Shown here one piece after another: positions 9,481-18,087 of a stretch of DNA of 64,000 bases. The notes under the pieces were generated by a model that made no database searches, was not told where the DNA came from, and saw only the letters and a program-made list of their open reading frames with translations. Both the position numbers and the translations under genes were made by a program. Numbering within the stretch: the stretch's first letter is position 1; each line of letters starts with the position of its first letter. The stretch comes from an uncultured Prevotellaceae bacterium (GTDB taxonomy: Bacteria; Bacteroidota; Bacteroidia; Bacteroidales; Bacteroidaceae). The DNA is taken from the NCBI GenBank assembly GCA_900313615.1, contig OMRP01000001.1, forward strand, positions 62,001 to 126,000, written 5' to 3'.

Positions 9481-9536
9481 CTACAAATATGGTGTTAATT
9501 GAAACTTATACATACAGACCATTGGGGAGAAAGTAT

Positions 9537-9544
9537 TATCTTTG
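9537..9544 (+). promoter_or_regulatory. -7 box of the GH9 glucanase gene
   Basis: TATCTTTG followed by CAG, a perfect Bacteroidetes -7 box 35 bases before the ATG at 9580. No convincing TTTG -33 box is found at the right distance. Confidence 0.65.
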
Positions 9545-9579
9545 CAGAAAATTACACTATACCTATAAAATACTGAACC

Positions 9580-12126
9580 ATGTCTGTAAAAAAAGCATTA
9601 TTCTTTCTTTTCTCGACACTCTTGCCATCGTTGGCCACCCATGCACAGGACCTGCGCCTCAATGACCTCGAATATTTTGAGCGCCAAGGGGTGAACGTCC
9701 TCGTTTTCAGCAACAGTTTCAATGGTGGTTTCAACGACGAGAAAAACTCCGGCATCGAAGTGATACATCACGGCGTGCGCACGATACAAGGTGGTGCGGT
9801 GCGCCTGAACAACACCCCGGAACAGTGGGACCTCGTGCCCAAAATGACCAGCAGGAAAGTGGACCGCGAAAAAGGTGCCATCGAGGTGGGACTGCGTTAT
9901 GACGACTACGACTTCGACAGTCGTATCGTGGTGACTGCCAAGGGGCCGGCCGTGGAGATAGCGGTATATCTTGACAAGCCCGTGCCCAGCGCCTTGGCGG
10001 GTAAGGCGGGACTGAATATCGAGTTCCTGCCTTCGCAATATTGGTTGAAGACGTTTATCATGGACGGACGACTCAACCGTTTCCCGCGTTATGCCGTGAG
10101 CGAGACCACGACGGTGCCCAACAGTGAGAAACCGCGTCAGTTCAAAGGCTTCAAGACGTACGACGATCGTGGTACGGACCGTTTCGTGGACCCATTGCCG
10201 ATGGAGCGTGGACATGTGGCACTCTTGGCAACAGATGACCCGCAACGCATGGTGAAGGTGTCGTCCGACGACAGTGAGCTGTGCCTCTACGACGGCCGTA
10301 TGCTGGCACAGAACGGATGGTTCGTGTTGCGCAGCGTGCTGCCGGCAGGCAAGACGGGAAAAGTGGTCACGTGGACCGTCGAGCCTCATGCCGTACCGGG
10401 ATGGATTCGAGAGCCGAACATCGGATTCTCGCAGGTGGGTTATATGCCCGACCAGCCCAAGGTGGCGGTCATCGAACTGGACAAGAACGATACGGCCAAA
10501 CCCAACGCCTCGCTCTACCGCATCAACGAAGATGGCACCACCGAGGTGGCATATAGTGGAGAAGTGGTTTCATGGGGACCGTTCTTTAAATATAACTATG
10601 TGAAGTTCGACTTCTCGTCGGTGACACGCCCGGGTGTTTATTATATCCAATATGGTGACACCAAAACCAATGATTTCCTCATCGACGAGCATGTGTACGA
10701 CAAGATTACCGACGCCACGACCGACGTGTGGATTCCCATACACATGAACCACATGTATGTGACCGAGGGCTACCGCACATGGCATGGTGAGCCGTTCAAG
10801 GAGGGTTACCTGCAGGCACCTCCCAGCGACCATTTCGACCTGCATAAACAAGGACCAACCACCGACACGAAATACCAACCCTATGAACTGATTCCCGGAC
10901 TGAACATCGGCGGTTTCTTCGATGCCGGCGACTTCGACATCGAGACGGGCTCGAACATCAACGTGGTGGCTAACCTCGTCAAGGTGTGGGAGCTGTTCCG
11001 TCCACAGCGTGATGAGACATTTGTCAGTCAGCAACAGCGCTATGTCGACTTGCACCGTCCCGATGGTGTGCCCGATGTCCTGCAATATATCGAGCACGGG
11101 GCACTGAACCTCGTGGCACAGGCAGAGCAGATAGGACACATGGCTTCCACGCTCTCCAACTCGGTGCTCGACAACTACCACCACCTGGGCGATGCCGCCT
11201 CCATCACCGACGGACTGCATTATGACCGCAGCCTGCGTCCTTATGAGGTGTCGGCGGATGGCAAGCGCAGCGGCACACCCGACGACTTATGGGCTTTCAC
11301 CACGCGCGACCCGTCGCTCGACTTCCGTGCCGCCACAATGTTCGCCGCCGTGAGTAGGGCATTGCGCGGATACAACGACGGTCTGGCTGACAGGGCGCTC
11401 ACCCAGTCGACGCGTCTCATGCAGGAGGCTACCGACCTGATGGCACAAAGGGCACAGAACGACTCCACACGACAGGGACGGAGAAGGGGAGGCCGCATGG
11501 GCGACATGGCGACGAACCTCCAACTCTTTGGCGCTACAGGTGACAAGAAATATGCCGATCATTTCAACCAACAGATATGGCAGGCTCTCGACAGAAACGT
11601 ATCGTCATCCATCGCGGTGGCGCTCGATGCCATACCGTATATGGACGAGGCGTATAAAACGAGGCTGAAACCTTACGTGGAGAAGTTCAAGGCTTACATG
11701 GAGAGTTTCGACAAGGAGAATCCTTATGGCGTGCCCATCACCCTCGGCAACTGGGCGGGCGGAAACATGGTGCTCAATTTCGGAACGACGGTATGCTTTG
11801 CGCACATGTATTTCCCCGACATCATCGGAAAGAATGAGATTTACCGTGTGGCCAACTGGCTCTTCGGATGCCATCCCTATCATAACTATTCCTTCGTGGC
11901 GGCTGTGGGAGCGGCACGGCCCAAGGCGGTGTTCTACGGAAACAATAGGGCCGACTTCTCGTTCATCCCGGGCAATGTGGCGCCAGGACTGCTCTTCCGC
12001 CATCCCGACCACTTCGAGAATTTCGACGACTGGCCCTTCCTCTGGGGACAGAACGAAGGTACCATCGCAGGAAATACCCAATACGTCATCTTCAGTTCCG
12101 CATTCAGAAATTTGGTGAAGAAGTAG
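9580..12126 (+). CDS. Secreted glycoside hydrolase family 9 (cellulase-type endoglucanase/beta-glucanase)
   Basis: An 848-residue GH9 enzyme predicted to cleave beta-1,4-glucans by inversion. A Sec signal peptide (about residues 1-22, ending THAQ) is followed by an N-terminal beta-rich region, a CelD_N Ig-like domain (about 283-375, SQVGYMPDQPKVAV) and the GH9 (alpha/alpha)6 barrel (about 380-840). The catalytic base motif DAGD is at 448-451 and the proposed acid is E826 in QNEGT; FGCHPYHNYSFV (about 765-776) matches the conserved late active-site segment. An Arg/Gly-rich loop near 630-645 is a likely surface insertion. No SusC/SusD pair lies nearby, so it stands outside a classical polysaccharide locus. 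Exact substrate cannot be read from sequence. Confidence 0.92.
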   Translation: MSVKKALFFLFSTLLPSLATHAQDLRLNDLEYFERQGVNVLVFSNSFNGGFNDEKNSGIEVIHHGVRTIQGGAVRLNNTPEQWDLVPKMTSRKVDREKGAIEVGLRYDDYDFDSRIVVTAKGPAVEIAVYLDKPVPSALAGKAGLNIEFLPSQYWLKTFIMDGRLNRFPRYAVSETTTVPNSEKPRQFKGFKTYDDRGTDRFVDPLPMERGHVALLATDDPQRMVKVSSDDSELCLYDGRMLAQNGWFVLRSVLPAGKTGKVVTWTVEPHAVPGWIREPNIGFSQVGYMPDQPKVAVIELDKNDTAKPNASLYRINEDGTTEVAYSGEVVSWGPFFKYNYVKFDFSSVTRPGVYYIQYGDTKTNDFLIDEHVYDKITDATTDVWIPIHMNHMYVTEGYRTWHGEPFKEGYLQAPPSDHFDLHKQGPTTDTKYQPYELIPGLNIGGFFDAGDFDIETGSNINVVANLVKVWELFRPQRDETFVSQQQRYVDLHRPDGVPDVLQYIEHGALNLVAQAEQIGHMASTLSNSVLDNYHHLGDAASITDGLHYDRSLRPYEVSADGKRSGTPDDLWAFTTRDPSLDFRAATMFAAVSRALRGYNDGLADRALTQSTRLMQEATDLMAQRAQNDSTRQGRRRGGRMGDMATNLQLFGATGDKKYADHFNQQIWQALDRNVSSSIAVALDAIPYMDEAYKTRLKPYVEKFKAYMESFDKENPYGVPITLGNWAGGNMVLNFGTTVCFAHMYFPDIIGKNEIYRVANWLFGCHPYHNYSFVAAVGAARPKAVFYGNNRADFSFIPGNVAPGLLFRHPDHFENFDDWPFLWGQNEGTIAGNTQYVIFSSAFRNLVKK

Positions 12127-12240
12127 GAGTAGGAGTAGAAGTAGGAGTAGGAGTAGAAGGAGTGAAGGAGTGAGAGGAGTGAAGGAGTGGAGACGAATGT
12201 CTGAGGAGTTTAGGAGTTTAGAAGTATAGGAGTTTGGACA
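12127..12240 (+). repeat. Purine-rich short tandem repeats (AGGAGT-type)
   Basis: Right after the GH9 stop the sequence is built of variants of GTAGGA, GTGAAG and GAGTTTAG units. Similar low-complexity stretches recur in other intergenic gaps of this window (16770-16806, 33100-33174, 41680-41732, 44995-45045). No coding or structural signal was seen. Confidence 0.6.
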
Positions 12241-12257
12241 TTACTCCGCCGGATGCT

Positions 12258-12411
12258 ATTGTCCCTTTAATTCCCTTCAACTTCCCTTCAACTCCCTTTC
12301 ATTTCCCCTCCCTTGGGGAGGGGTGGGGGGTAGGTATTCATTTGTCCCTTCAATTCCCTTCAACCTCCCTTTCATTTCCCCTCCCTTGGGGAGGGGCCAG
12401 GGGTGGGTATT
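12258..12411 (+). repeat. Tandem pair of REP-like palindromic units
   Basis: Two direct copies of a roughly 70-base unit (about 12258-12338 and 12340-12411). Each ends in the same 19-base palindrome, CCCCTCCC-TTG-GGGAGGGG, at 12305-12323 and 12378-12396, followed by a GGGGTGGGTA-like tail. Relatives of this palindrome occur at 14984-15044, 27528-27618 (inside a gene) and 46219-46276, so it is a dispersed family. Confidence 0.75.
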
Positions 12412-12434
12412 AATCCTTTAACTAATTTTAGCAT

Positions 12435-12471
12435 AAGAAATAGTCGGGTTTCCCGATTATTTCTTATTTTT
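12435..12471 (+). terminator. Hairpin with T-rich tail, overlapping the rocD promoter
   Basis: Arms 12435-12448 and 12452-12465 pair over 14 positions with a single G-T wobble and a TTT loop; the tail ATTTTT follows directly. This has the form of an intrinsic terminator for transcripts coming from the GH9 side. The right arm ends exactly where the rocD -7 box begins, so as duplex DNA it could also be an operator. Confidence 0.6.
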
Positions 12472-12472
12472 G
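12465..12472 (+). promoter_or_regulatory. -7 box of the arginine catabolic cluster
   Basis: TATTTTTG followed by CATG fits TAnnTTTG and lies 32 bases before the rocD ATG at 12505. It touches the large inverted repeat 12435-12465, which fills the -33/spacer region. Confidence 0.55.
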
Positions 12473-12504
12473 CATGAAAATCGTATAATTATCAAATCTA
12501 ACCT

Positions 12505-13737
12505 ATGGAAACAACGAAAAACACGACTCTTTCCGAGCAATTGATGTCGCTCGAAGAACATTATGGTGCCCATAATTATCATCCGCTGCCTGTGGTGCTT
12601 CACAGGGGTGAAGGCGTGTATGTATGGGATGTGGAAGGAAAGAAATATTTTGATTTCCTCTCTTCCTATTCTGCCGTGAACCAAGGACATTGCCATCCCC
12701 GCATCGTCAAGGCGCTGAAAGACCAGGCCGATGTGCTTTGCCTCACCTCGAGGGCGTTCTACAGCGATGCGCTGTGCGAGTATGAGAAGTTCATGCACGA
12801 ATTTTTCGGTTACGACAGAGTGCTGCCCATGAACACGGGTGCCGAGGGCGTGGAGACGGCCTTGAAACTTGCCCGTCGCTGGGGAGCGGTGAAGAAAGGC
12901 ATTCCCAACGACAACATCAAGGTCATCTGCTGTGAGGGCAATTTCCACGGTCGCACGGTGACGGTCATCACCATGAGCAACGACCCCAGCTCATACGATA
13001 AATACGGTCCGCTGACTCCTGGTTTCATCCGCATCCCATACAATGATGTGGAAGCGCTGCGCAAAGCCCTCGACGAATATGGTGACGAGGTGTGCGCGTT
13101 CATCGCTGAACCGATTCAGGGTGAGGCGGGTGTCTTTGTGCCCGACGATGGTTATCTGAAGAAATGCTATGACCTCTGCCATGAACATCATGTGTTGCTC
13201 ATCGCCGACGAGGTGCAGACGGGTATCGCCCGCACAGGAAAAATGCTCTGCTCCGAACACGACGGCATACGTCCCGACATCGTTGTCCTGGGCAAGGCCC
13301 TTGGCGGTGGTGTGCTTCCCGTGAGCGCCTGTCTGGCCGACGATGACATCATGCTGAACATCAAACCCGGTGAGCACGGCTCCACGTTTGGCGGCTTCCC
13401 GTTGGCTGCCCGCGTAGCTGTCGAGGCCCTCAAGGTGGTGCGCGACGAACACCTGGTGGAGAACGCGGAAAAGATGGGACGCATCTTCCGCGAGGAGGTG
13501 AAGAAAATCAATTCTCCTTTCATCGTACAGGTGCGTGGTCGTGGTCTGCTCAATGCCATCGTCACCAAACCCATCGGTGGCAAAACGGCGTGGGACATCT
13601 GTCTCGACATGAAGGAAAAAGGACTGTTGGCCAAACCGACACACGACGACATCATCCGTTTCGCACCGCCTCTCTGTATCAACGAGGAGCAACTGCGTGA
13701 ATCTATCGGCATCATTAAGGAAACGTTTGAAGGGTAA
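12505..13737 (+). CDS. rocD: Ornithine--oxo-acid aminotransferase
   Basis: A 410-residue class III PLP aminotransferase converting ornithine and 2-oxoglutarate to glutamate-5-semialdehyde and glutamate. The PLP lysine is K264 in [17 protein letters not shown] (about 231-239) holds the PLP-ring aspartate, and [18 protein letters not shown] (about 109-126) is the phosphate-binding stretch typical of RocD. Length equals that of the family. It is the first of four plus-strand genes (rocD, ctlX, pruA, arcA) that together convert arginine to glutamate; the gaps of 303, 130 and 104 bases contain repeats, so co-transcription is likely but not certain. Confidence 0.95.
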   Translation: METTKNTTLSEQLMSLEEHYGAHNYHPLPVVLHRGEGVYVWDVEGKKYFDFLSSYSAVNQGHCHPRIVKALKDQADVLCLTSRAFYSDALCEYEKFMHEFFGYDRVLPMNTGAEGVETALKLARRWGAVKKGIPNDNIKVICCEGNFHGRTVTVITMSNDPSSYDKYGPLTPGFIRIPYNDVEALRKALDEYGDEVCAFIAEPIQGEAGVFVPDDGYLKKCYDLCHEHHVLLIADEVQTGIARTGKMLCSEHDGIRPDIVVLGKALGGGVLPVSACLADDDIMLNIKPGEHGSTFGGFPLAARVAVEALKVVRDEHLVENAEKMGRIFREEVKKINSPFIVQVRGRGLLNAIVTKPIGGKTAWDICLDMKEKGLLAKPTHDDIIRFAPPLCINEEQLRESIGIIKETFEG

Positions 13738-13798
13738 AAAAGTAAAAAGGTAAAAGAGTAAAAGTCATAAGGGGAAGTTATAAAAGGAAGTAAAAGGG

Positions 13799-14030
13799 GA
13801 AGTAAAAAAGGAAGTTAAGCACTTCGTGCTGGACAATAGAAGTGAAAAGTTAATAGTGAAAAGTGAAGAATCAGAGTGAAAAGTGAAGAATGAAAAATCA
13901 GAGGCGGAGTAATGTCCTTTTTAACTTCCACTTTAACTTCCATGAGCGCAGCGAATTAACTTCCACTTTAACTCCCTATTAAAGAAAACTCCCATGAGCG
14001 CAGCGAATTAACTTCCCTTTTAACTCCTTT
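13799..14030 (+). repeat. Dispersed intergenic repeat, copy 1 (GGAAGTTAA / TTAACTTCC ends)
   Basis: This block starts with GGAAGTTAA (13810) and a small hairpin AGCAC-TTC-GTGCT, and ends with repeated TTAACTTCC modules enclosing CATGAGCGCAGCGAAT. A second, nearly identical block lies at 32441-32590, and the last module is duplicated here (13988-14030). The inverted ends give it a miniature-transposable-element look. The 303-base gap 13738-14040 otherwise holds only A/G-rich low-complexity sequence. Confidence 0.7.
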
Positions 14031-14040
14031 AACCAATAAT

Positions 14041-14958
14041 ATGATGCAAACAACAAATCGTGTTTTGATGGTTCGTCCCGTGCGTTTCGCGTTCAACGAG
14101 GAGACGGCGGGGAATAACGCTTTCCAACAGAAGAGCGAGAGTGCTGAGGCGGCCTTGGCGGTACAGCGGCAGGCGGTGGCGGAGTTTGATGCCTATGTGC
14201 AACTGCTGCGCGACAACGGCATCACCGTCGATGTGTTACAAGACACACCGGAGCCTTTCACACCTGACTCCATATTCCCGAACAACTGTTTTTCCACGCA
14301 TGTCGATGAGGACGGACGACGCACGCTCGTACTCTATCCGATGTTCGCCCATAACAGACGACTGGAACGCGACAAACTGCGTGTCTTGCTCGACAAGATG
14401 CCTTTCGACCGTGTGGTTGACCTGACACCGTGGGAACAGAAAGGAAAATACCTTGAAGGTACGGGCTCGCTTATCCTCGACCGTGAGCACCACATGGCTT
14501 ATGCCTGTCGTTCGCCAAGGACTCATGACGAGGTGATGGCGGCATGGGCCCGTGAGTTGGGGTATGACTATTTCCTTTTCAACAGTGAAGATGAGCAGGG
14601 CATGGCTGTCTATCATACCAATGTGGTGATGCATGTGGGCACCCGTTTCGCCGTGGTGTGCATGGAGAGCATCAAAGACCTTGAACAGCGTGCCACCTTG
14701 TGCCGACTGTTGGAAGACAATGGCAAGGAGGTGGTGGACATCTCCTTCGGACAGATGCACCAGTTTGCCGGCAATATGCTCGAACTGCGTAACGACAGGG
14801 GCGAGAAACTGCTGGTGATGAGTGCCACTGCCCGTCGCTCGCTGACACCCGAACAGGTGCAGACTCTCGAGCAGGATGTGCGCATCGTCGCGCCCGACAT
14901 ATCTGCCATAGAAACCGCTGGAGGCGGCAGCGCCCGCTGCATGATAGCAGAGATGTAA
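14041..14958 (+). CDS. ctlX: Citrulline hydrolase CtlX (guanidine-modifying amidinotransferase fold)
   Basis: A 305-residue member of the pentein (amidinotransferase/dimethylarginine hydrolase) fold closest to CtlX, which hydrolyses citrulline to ornithine, CO2 and ammonia. The nucleophile is C300 in GGGSARCM near the C-terminus. The substrate loop PDSIFPNNCFS (about 78-88) and the EGTGSL segment (about 139-144) carry the acidic residues expected in the fold. Its place between rocD and arcA, with no ornithine carbamoyltransferase or carbamate kinase nearby, strongly supports the citrulline reaction. The alternative, dimethylarginine hydrolase activity, cannot be excluded. Confidence 0.85.
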   Translation: MMQTTNRVLMVRPVRFAFNEETAGNNAFQQKSESAEAALAVQRQAVAEFDAYVQLLRDNGITVDVLQDTPEPFTPDSIFPNNCFSTHVDEDGRRTLVLYPMFAHNRRLERDKLRVLLDKMPFDRVVDLTPWEQKGKYLEGTGSLILDREHHMAYACRSPRTHDEVMAAWARELGYDYFLFNSEDEQGMAVYHTNVVMHVGTRFAVVCMESIKDLEQRATLCRLLEDNGKEVVDISFGQMHQFAGNMLELRNDRGEKLLVMSATARRSLTPEQVQTLEQDVRIVAPDISAIETAGGGSARCMIAEM

Positions 14959-14983
14959 TCCCCACCCCTGGAGCCCCCCTCTA

Positions 14984-15044
14984 ACTCCCCCGAGGGGGAG
15001 TAAAATAACCTTGTGGGGTATCTACGCCCTCCCCTCGGGGAGGG
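14984..15044 (+). repeat. Two REP-like palindromes between ctlX and pruA
   Basis: ACTCCCCC-GA-GGGGGAGT at 14984-15001 and CCCTCCCC-TC-GGGGAGGG at 15027-15044, flanked by TGGGGTA modules. These belong to the same family as 12258-12411. In RNA each would form a very stable hairpin, which could shape relative expression of ctlX and pruA. Confidence 0.7.
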
Positions 15045-15088
15045 ATGGGGTAGGGGCTTATAATTGTAAACCTTAAACCTTAAACAAT

Positions 15089-16714
15089 ATGAACAATTCA
15101 GTTATCACATTCCCATTGCCGGCAAATGAACCGGTGAAGACATATCTGGCGGGTTCGCCGGAGCGTGTGGCACTCGAGAAAGAACTCGAACGCCAGAGTA
15201 ATACCGTAGTGGACATCCCCATCATCATCGGTGGCAAGGAGATACGTACCGGTGACACGGGACAGGTCACCTGTCCGCACGACCATAAGCATGTGCTCGC
15301 CACCTACCACAAGGTGGGCAAGAAAGAGGTGGAGATGGCCATCGAGGCTGCCATGGAGGCATGGAAAGAGTGGAGCCGCACACCATGGACCACCCGCGCT
15401 GCCATCGTCATGAAGATGGCGGAACTGCTGGCGACGAAATACCGTCCCATCATGAATGCCGCGACGATGCTCGGACAGAGCAAGAACTTCTTCCAGGCGG
15501 AGATTGACTCGGCCTGCGAGACCATCGACTTCTTCCGTTATAATGTTCATTATGCCTCGAAAATATATGCCATGCAACCCAAGGATGGCGTGGCGCAACT
15601 GAACCATACCGAGTACCGTCCCCTCGAGGGCTTCGTGCTCGCCGTCACCCCGTTCAACTTCACATCCATCGCCTCGAACCTCTGCATGACACCGGCACTC
15701 ATGGGTAATGTGGCACTGTGGAAACCGTCGACCACGGCGCTGCTGTCGAACTACTACCTCATGCAACTCTACAAGGAGGCTGGACTGCCCGACGGCGTGG
15801 TTAACTTCCTCCCGGGCAGCGGTGCCCTTATCGGCGAGGTGGCCACACAATCGAAACATTTCGCGGGTATCCATTTCACGGGTTCCACGGCGACATTCAA
15901 GAGTCTGTGGCAACAGGCCTGCGGCAACCTCGACCGTTATGTGTCCTATCCCCGACTGGTGGGTGAGACGGGCGGCAAAGACTTCATCTTCGTACATCCC
16001 TCGGCCGACAAGAAAGCGGTGGCCACGGCGGCGTTCTGTGGCGCCTTCGAGTTCCAGGGGCAGAAATGCTCGGCGGCTTCGCGTATGTATATCCCGAAGA
16101 GTCTGTGGCCCGACGTGCTCGACGATATCCGCCGCATGGCTGGAGAGATAAAAATGGGCGACGTGATGGATCCGATGAACTATGTCAATGCGGTCATCGA
16201 CGAGGCGTCGTTCGACAAGTGCCAGTCGTATATCGACTATGCCAAGAAGGCGAAAGACGCGAAAATCGTCATCGGCGGCAAGTGCGACAAGTCGAAAGGC
16301 TGGTTCGTGGAGCCGACGGTCATCGAGACCACCAATCCCCGTTTCAAGTCGATGGAAGAGGAGATTTTTGGTCCCATCATCACCGTATATCCCTATGACG
16401 ATGACAAGGTGGACGAGACGGTGCGCCTGTGCGACGAGACATCGCCTTACGGACTGACGGGTGCTGTGTTCGGACGCGACCGCATGGCGGTGGAGCGTAT
16501 CACCGAACAGCTGTCTTATGCCGCCGGTAACTTCTATATCAACGACAAACCGACGGGTGCCGTGGTGGGTATGCAGCCCTTCGGCGGCGCACGTGCCAGT
16601 GGCACCAACGACAAGGCGGGTGGTGAGTTCAACCTCATCCGTTGGATTATCCCGCGTGTCATCAAGGAGACGCTGGTGTCGCCCACTGACTACCGCTATT
16701 CGTATATGAAATGA
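15089..16714 (+). CDS. pruA: L-glutamate gamma-semialdehyde (1-pyrroline-5-carboxylate) dehydrogenase
   Basis: A 541-residue NAD-dependent aldehyde dehydrogenase oxidising glutamate-5-semialdehyde to glutamate. The catalytic cysteine is C327 in GQKCSAASR, the general base is E293 in GETGGKDF, and the C-terminal KPTGAVVGMQPFGGARASG segment is the P5C-dehydrogenase signature that reads the substrate carboxylate. It is a stand-alone enzyme, not the PutA fusion. It takes the product of RocD two genes upstream, closing the arginine-to-glutamate route. Confidence 0.95.
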   Translation: MNNSVITFPLPANEPVKTYLAGSPERVALEKELERQSNTVVDIPIIIGGKEIRTGDTGQVTCPHDHKHVLATYHKVGKKEVEMAIEAAMEAWKEWSRTPWTTRAAIVMKMAELLATKYRPIMNAATMLGQSKNFFQAEIDSACETIDFFRYNVHYASKIYAMQPKDGVAQLNHTEYRPLEGFVLAVTPFNFTSIASNLCMTPALMGNVALWKPSTTALLSNYYLMQLYKEAGLPDGVVNFLPGSGALIGEVATQSKHFAGIHFTGSTATFKSLWQQACGNLDRYVSYPRLVGETGGKDFIFVHPSADKKAVATAAFCGAFEFQGQKCSAASRMYIPKSLWPDVLDDIRRMAGEIKMGDVMDPMNYVNAVIDEASFDKCQSYIDYAKKAKDAKIVIGGKCDKSKGWFVEPTVIETTNPRFKSMEEEIFGPIITVYPYDDDKVDETVRLCDETSPYGLTGAVFGRDRMAVERITEQLSYAAGNFYINDKPTGAVVGMQPFGGARASGTNDKAGGEFNLIRWIIPRVIKETLVSPTDYRYSYMK

Positions 16715-16818
16715 ATGATGAGAGGTAAGGGGCAAGGAGCATGGGGCAAGAGATAACCCCGCAGGCTATTGTCTCCACTCCTTCACTCCTCCACTCCTCC
16801 ACTTCTAAATGAATAAGT

Positions 16819-18075
16819 ATGAAACCATGTGAAATAAATGTCACCTCCGAAACCGGACGACTGAGGGCTGTGCTGCTCCACCGTCCGGGGGTGGAGATAG
16901 AGCGTATGACGCCCATGAACTGTGGGCATGCGCTTTACAGCGACATCCTCGACCGTATGAACGTCGATATCGAGTACAACCGTTTCAGGGGCGTGCTCGA
17001 GCATTGGGCGCAGGTGTACTATGTCGAAGATATCCTGCAGGAACTGCTCAAGGATGAGAAGGTGAGGGAACACCTCGTTACGGAGAGTGTGTTCAACTAC
17101 GGCCACCGTCCCATCAAACTGTCGGGCAACACCAACGACCGTCTAGCGGAGGAACTGATGGGCATGGACGACGCCAAATTGGCCAAGGTGCTCATACAAG
17201 GATATGAGAACCCGCAGTGGGAGGGCATCAGCGACAACCGCTATTTGCTCGAACCGCTCTATAACCTGCTCTTCACACGCGATGCTTCGGCCACCATCTA
17301 CAACCGTGTGCTCATCAACGCCATGTCGTTTGAGGTGCGCGAACGTGAGTCGCTCATCTACGAGGCCATATTCCGCCATTTCTTCGGCGTGGAGACGCTG
17401 AACGCTGCGGAATACAGTGCCAAGGCGCGCACCGAGGGTGGTGATATCCACATCGCTTCGCCTGACCTGCTCGTGGTGGGCGAGGGGGTGCGCACCAACG
17501 CCAAGGGCATTGAATACTTGGTGCAGCAGTTCGCTCGCGAGAAGGAACGGTTCCATATCATCGTGCAGGAACTGCCGCGCGAACCGGAGTCGTTCATCCA
17601 CCTCGACATGGTGTTCACCTTCCTCGGAAAACACCAGTGTATGGCTTTCGAACCGATGCTGCGCAAACAGGGACTGTTCGCGGGCAAGGACACCACGCTC
17701 ATCTCCATCAACAACGGAAAGGTCAGTTACCGTCAGGTGAAAGATATCCTCGCTGGTCTGCGTCATCTGGAGTGGGACATCGAACCCATCTATGGCGGTG
17801 GCTACGACCCGTGGGTGCAGTTGCGCGAGCAGTGGCATAGCGGTGCCAACTTCTTCTCGCTCGGCGATGGGAAGGTGCTCGGCTACCGCCGCAACGCCTA
17901 TACCATCGAGGCGCTCGACAAGGCGGGCTTCGCCGTGTTGCAGGCCAAAGACATTGTGGAAAACAAGGTGTCTATGGACGATTACGAAAAATTCGTGGCA
18001 GTGTTCCCGGCATCGGAATTGCCGCGCGCTGGTGGTGGCGCACGATGCATGACCATGCCTATCCTGAGAGACTGA
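16819..18075 (+). CDS. arcA: Arginine deiminase
   Basis: A 418-residue arginine deiminase, converting arginine to citrulline and ammonia. Family marks are FTRDAS (about 154-159), EGGDIH (about 211-216), HLDMVFT (about 260-266) and the catalytic C410 in GGGARCM. It is the entry enzyme of the cluster, although it is the last gene. No arcB or arcC accompanies it, so the carbon goes to glutamate through CtlX, RocD and PruA instead of yielding ATP. It is convergent with nhaC, with 12 bases between the stops. The region just upstream (16728-16806) is short-tandem-repeat sequence. Confidence 0.93.
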   Translation: MKPCEINVTSETGRLRAVLLHRPGVEIERMTPMNCGHALYSDILDRMNVDIEYNRFRGVLEHWAQVYYVEDILQELLKDEKVREHLVTESVFNYGHRPIKLSGNTNDRLAEELMGMDDAKLAKVLIQGYENPQWEGISDNRYLLEPLYNLLFTRDASATIYNRVLINAMSFEVRERESLIYEAIFRHFFGVETLNAAEYSAKARTEGGDIHIASPDLLVVGEGVRTNAKGIEYLVQQFAREKERFHIIVQELPREPESFIHLDMVFTFLGKHQCMAFEPMLRKQGLFAGKDTTLISINNGKVSYRQVKDILAGLRHLEWDIEPIYGGGYDPWVQLREQWHSGANFFSLGDGKVLGYRRNAYTIEALDKAGFAVLQAKDIVENKVSMDDYEKFVAVFPASELPRAGGGARCMTMPILRD

Positions 18076-18087
18076 ACGCCTACAGCG

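Noticed and set aside
15098-16735. 545-codon open frame on the minus strand opposite pruA
   Set aside because: It lies exactly antisense to a well-recognised gene, has no family resemblance or promoter, and has a composition typical of complement-strand shadow frames in GC-rich codons.
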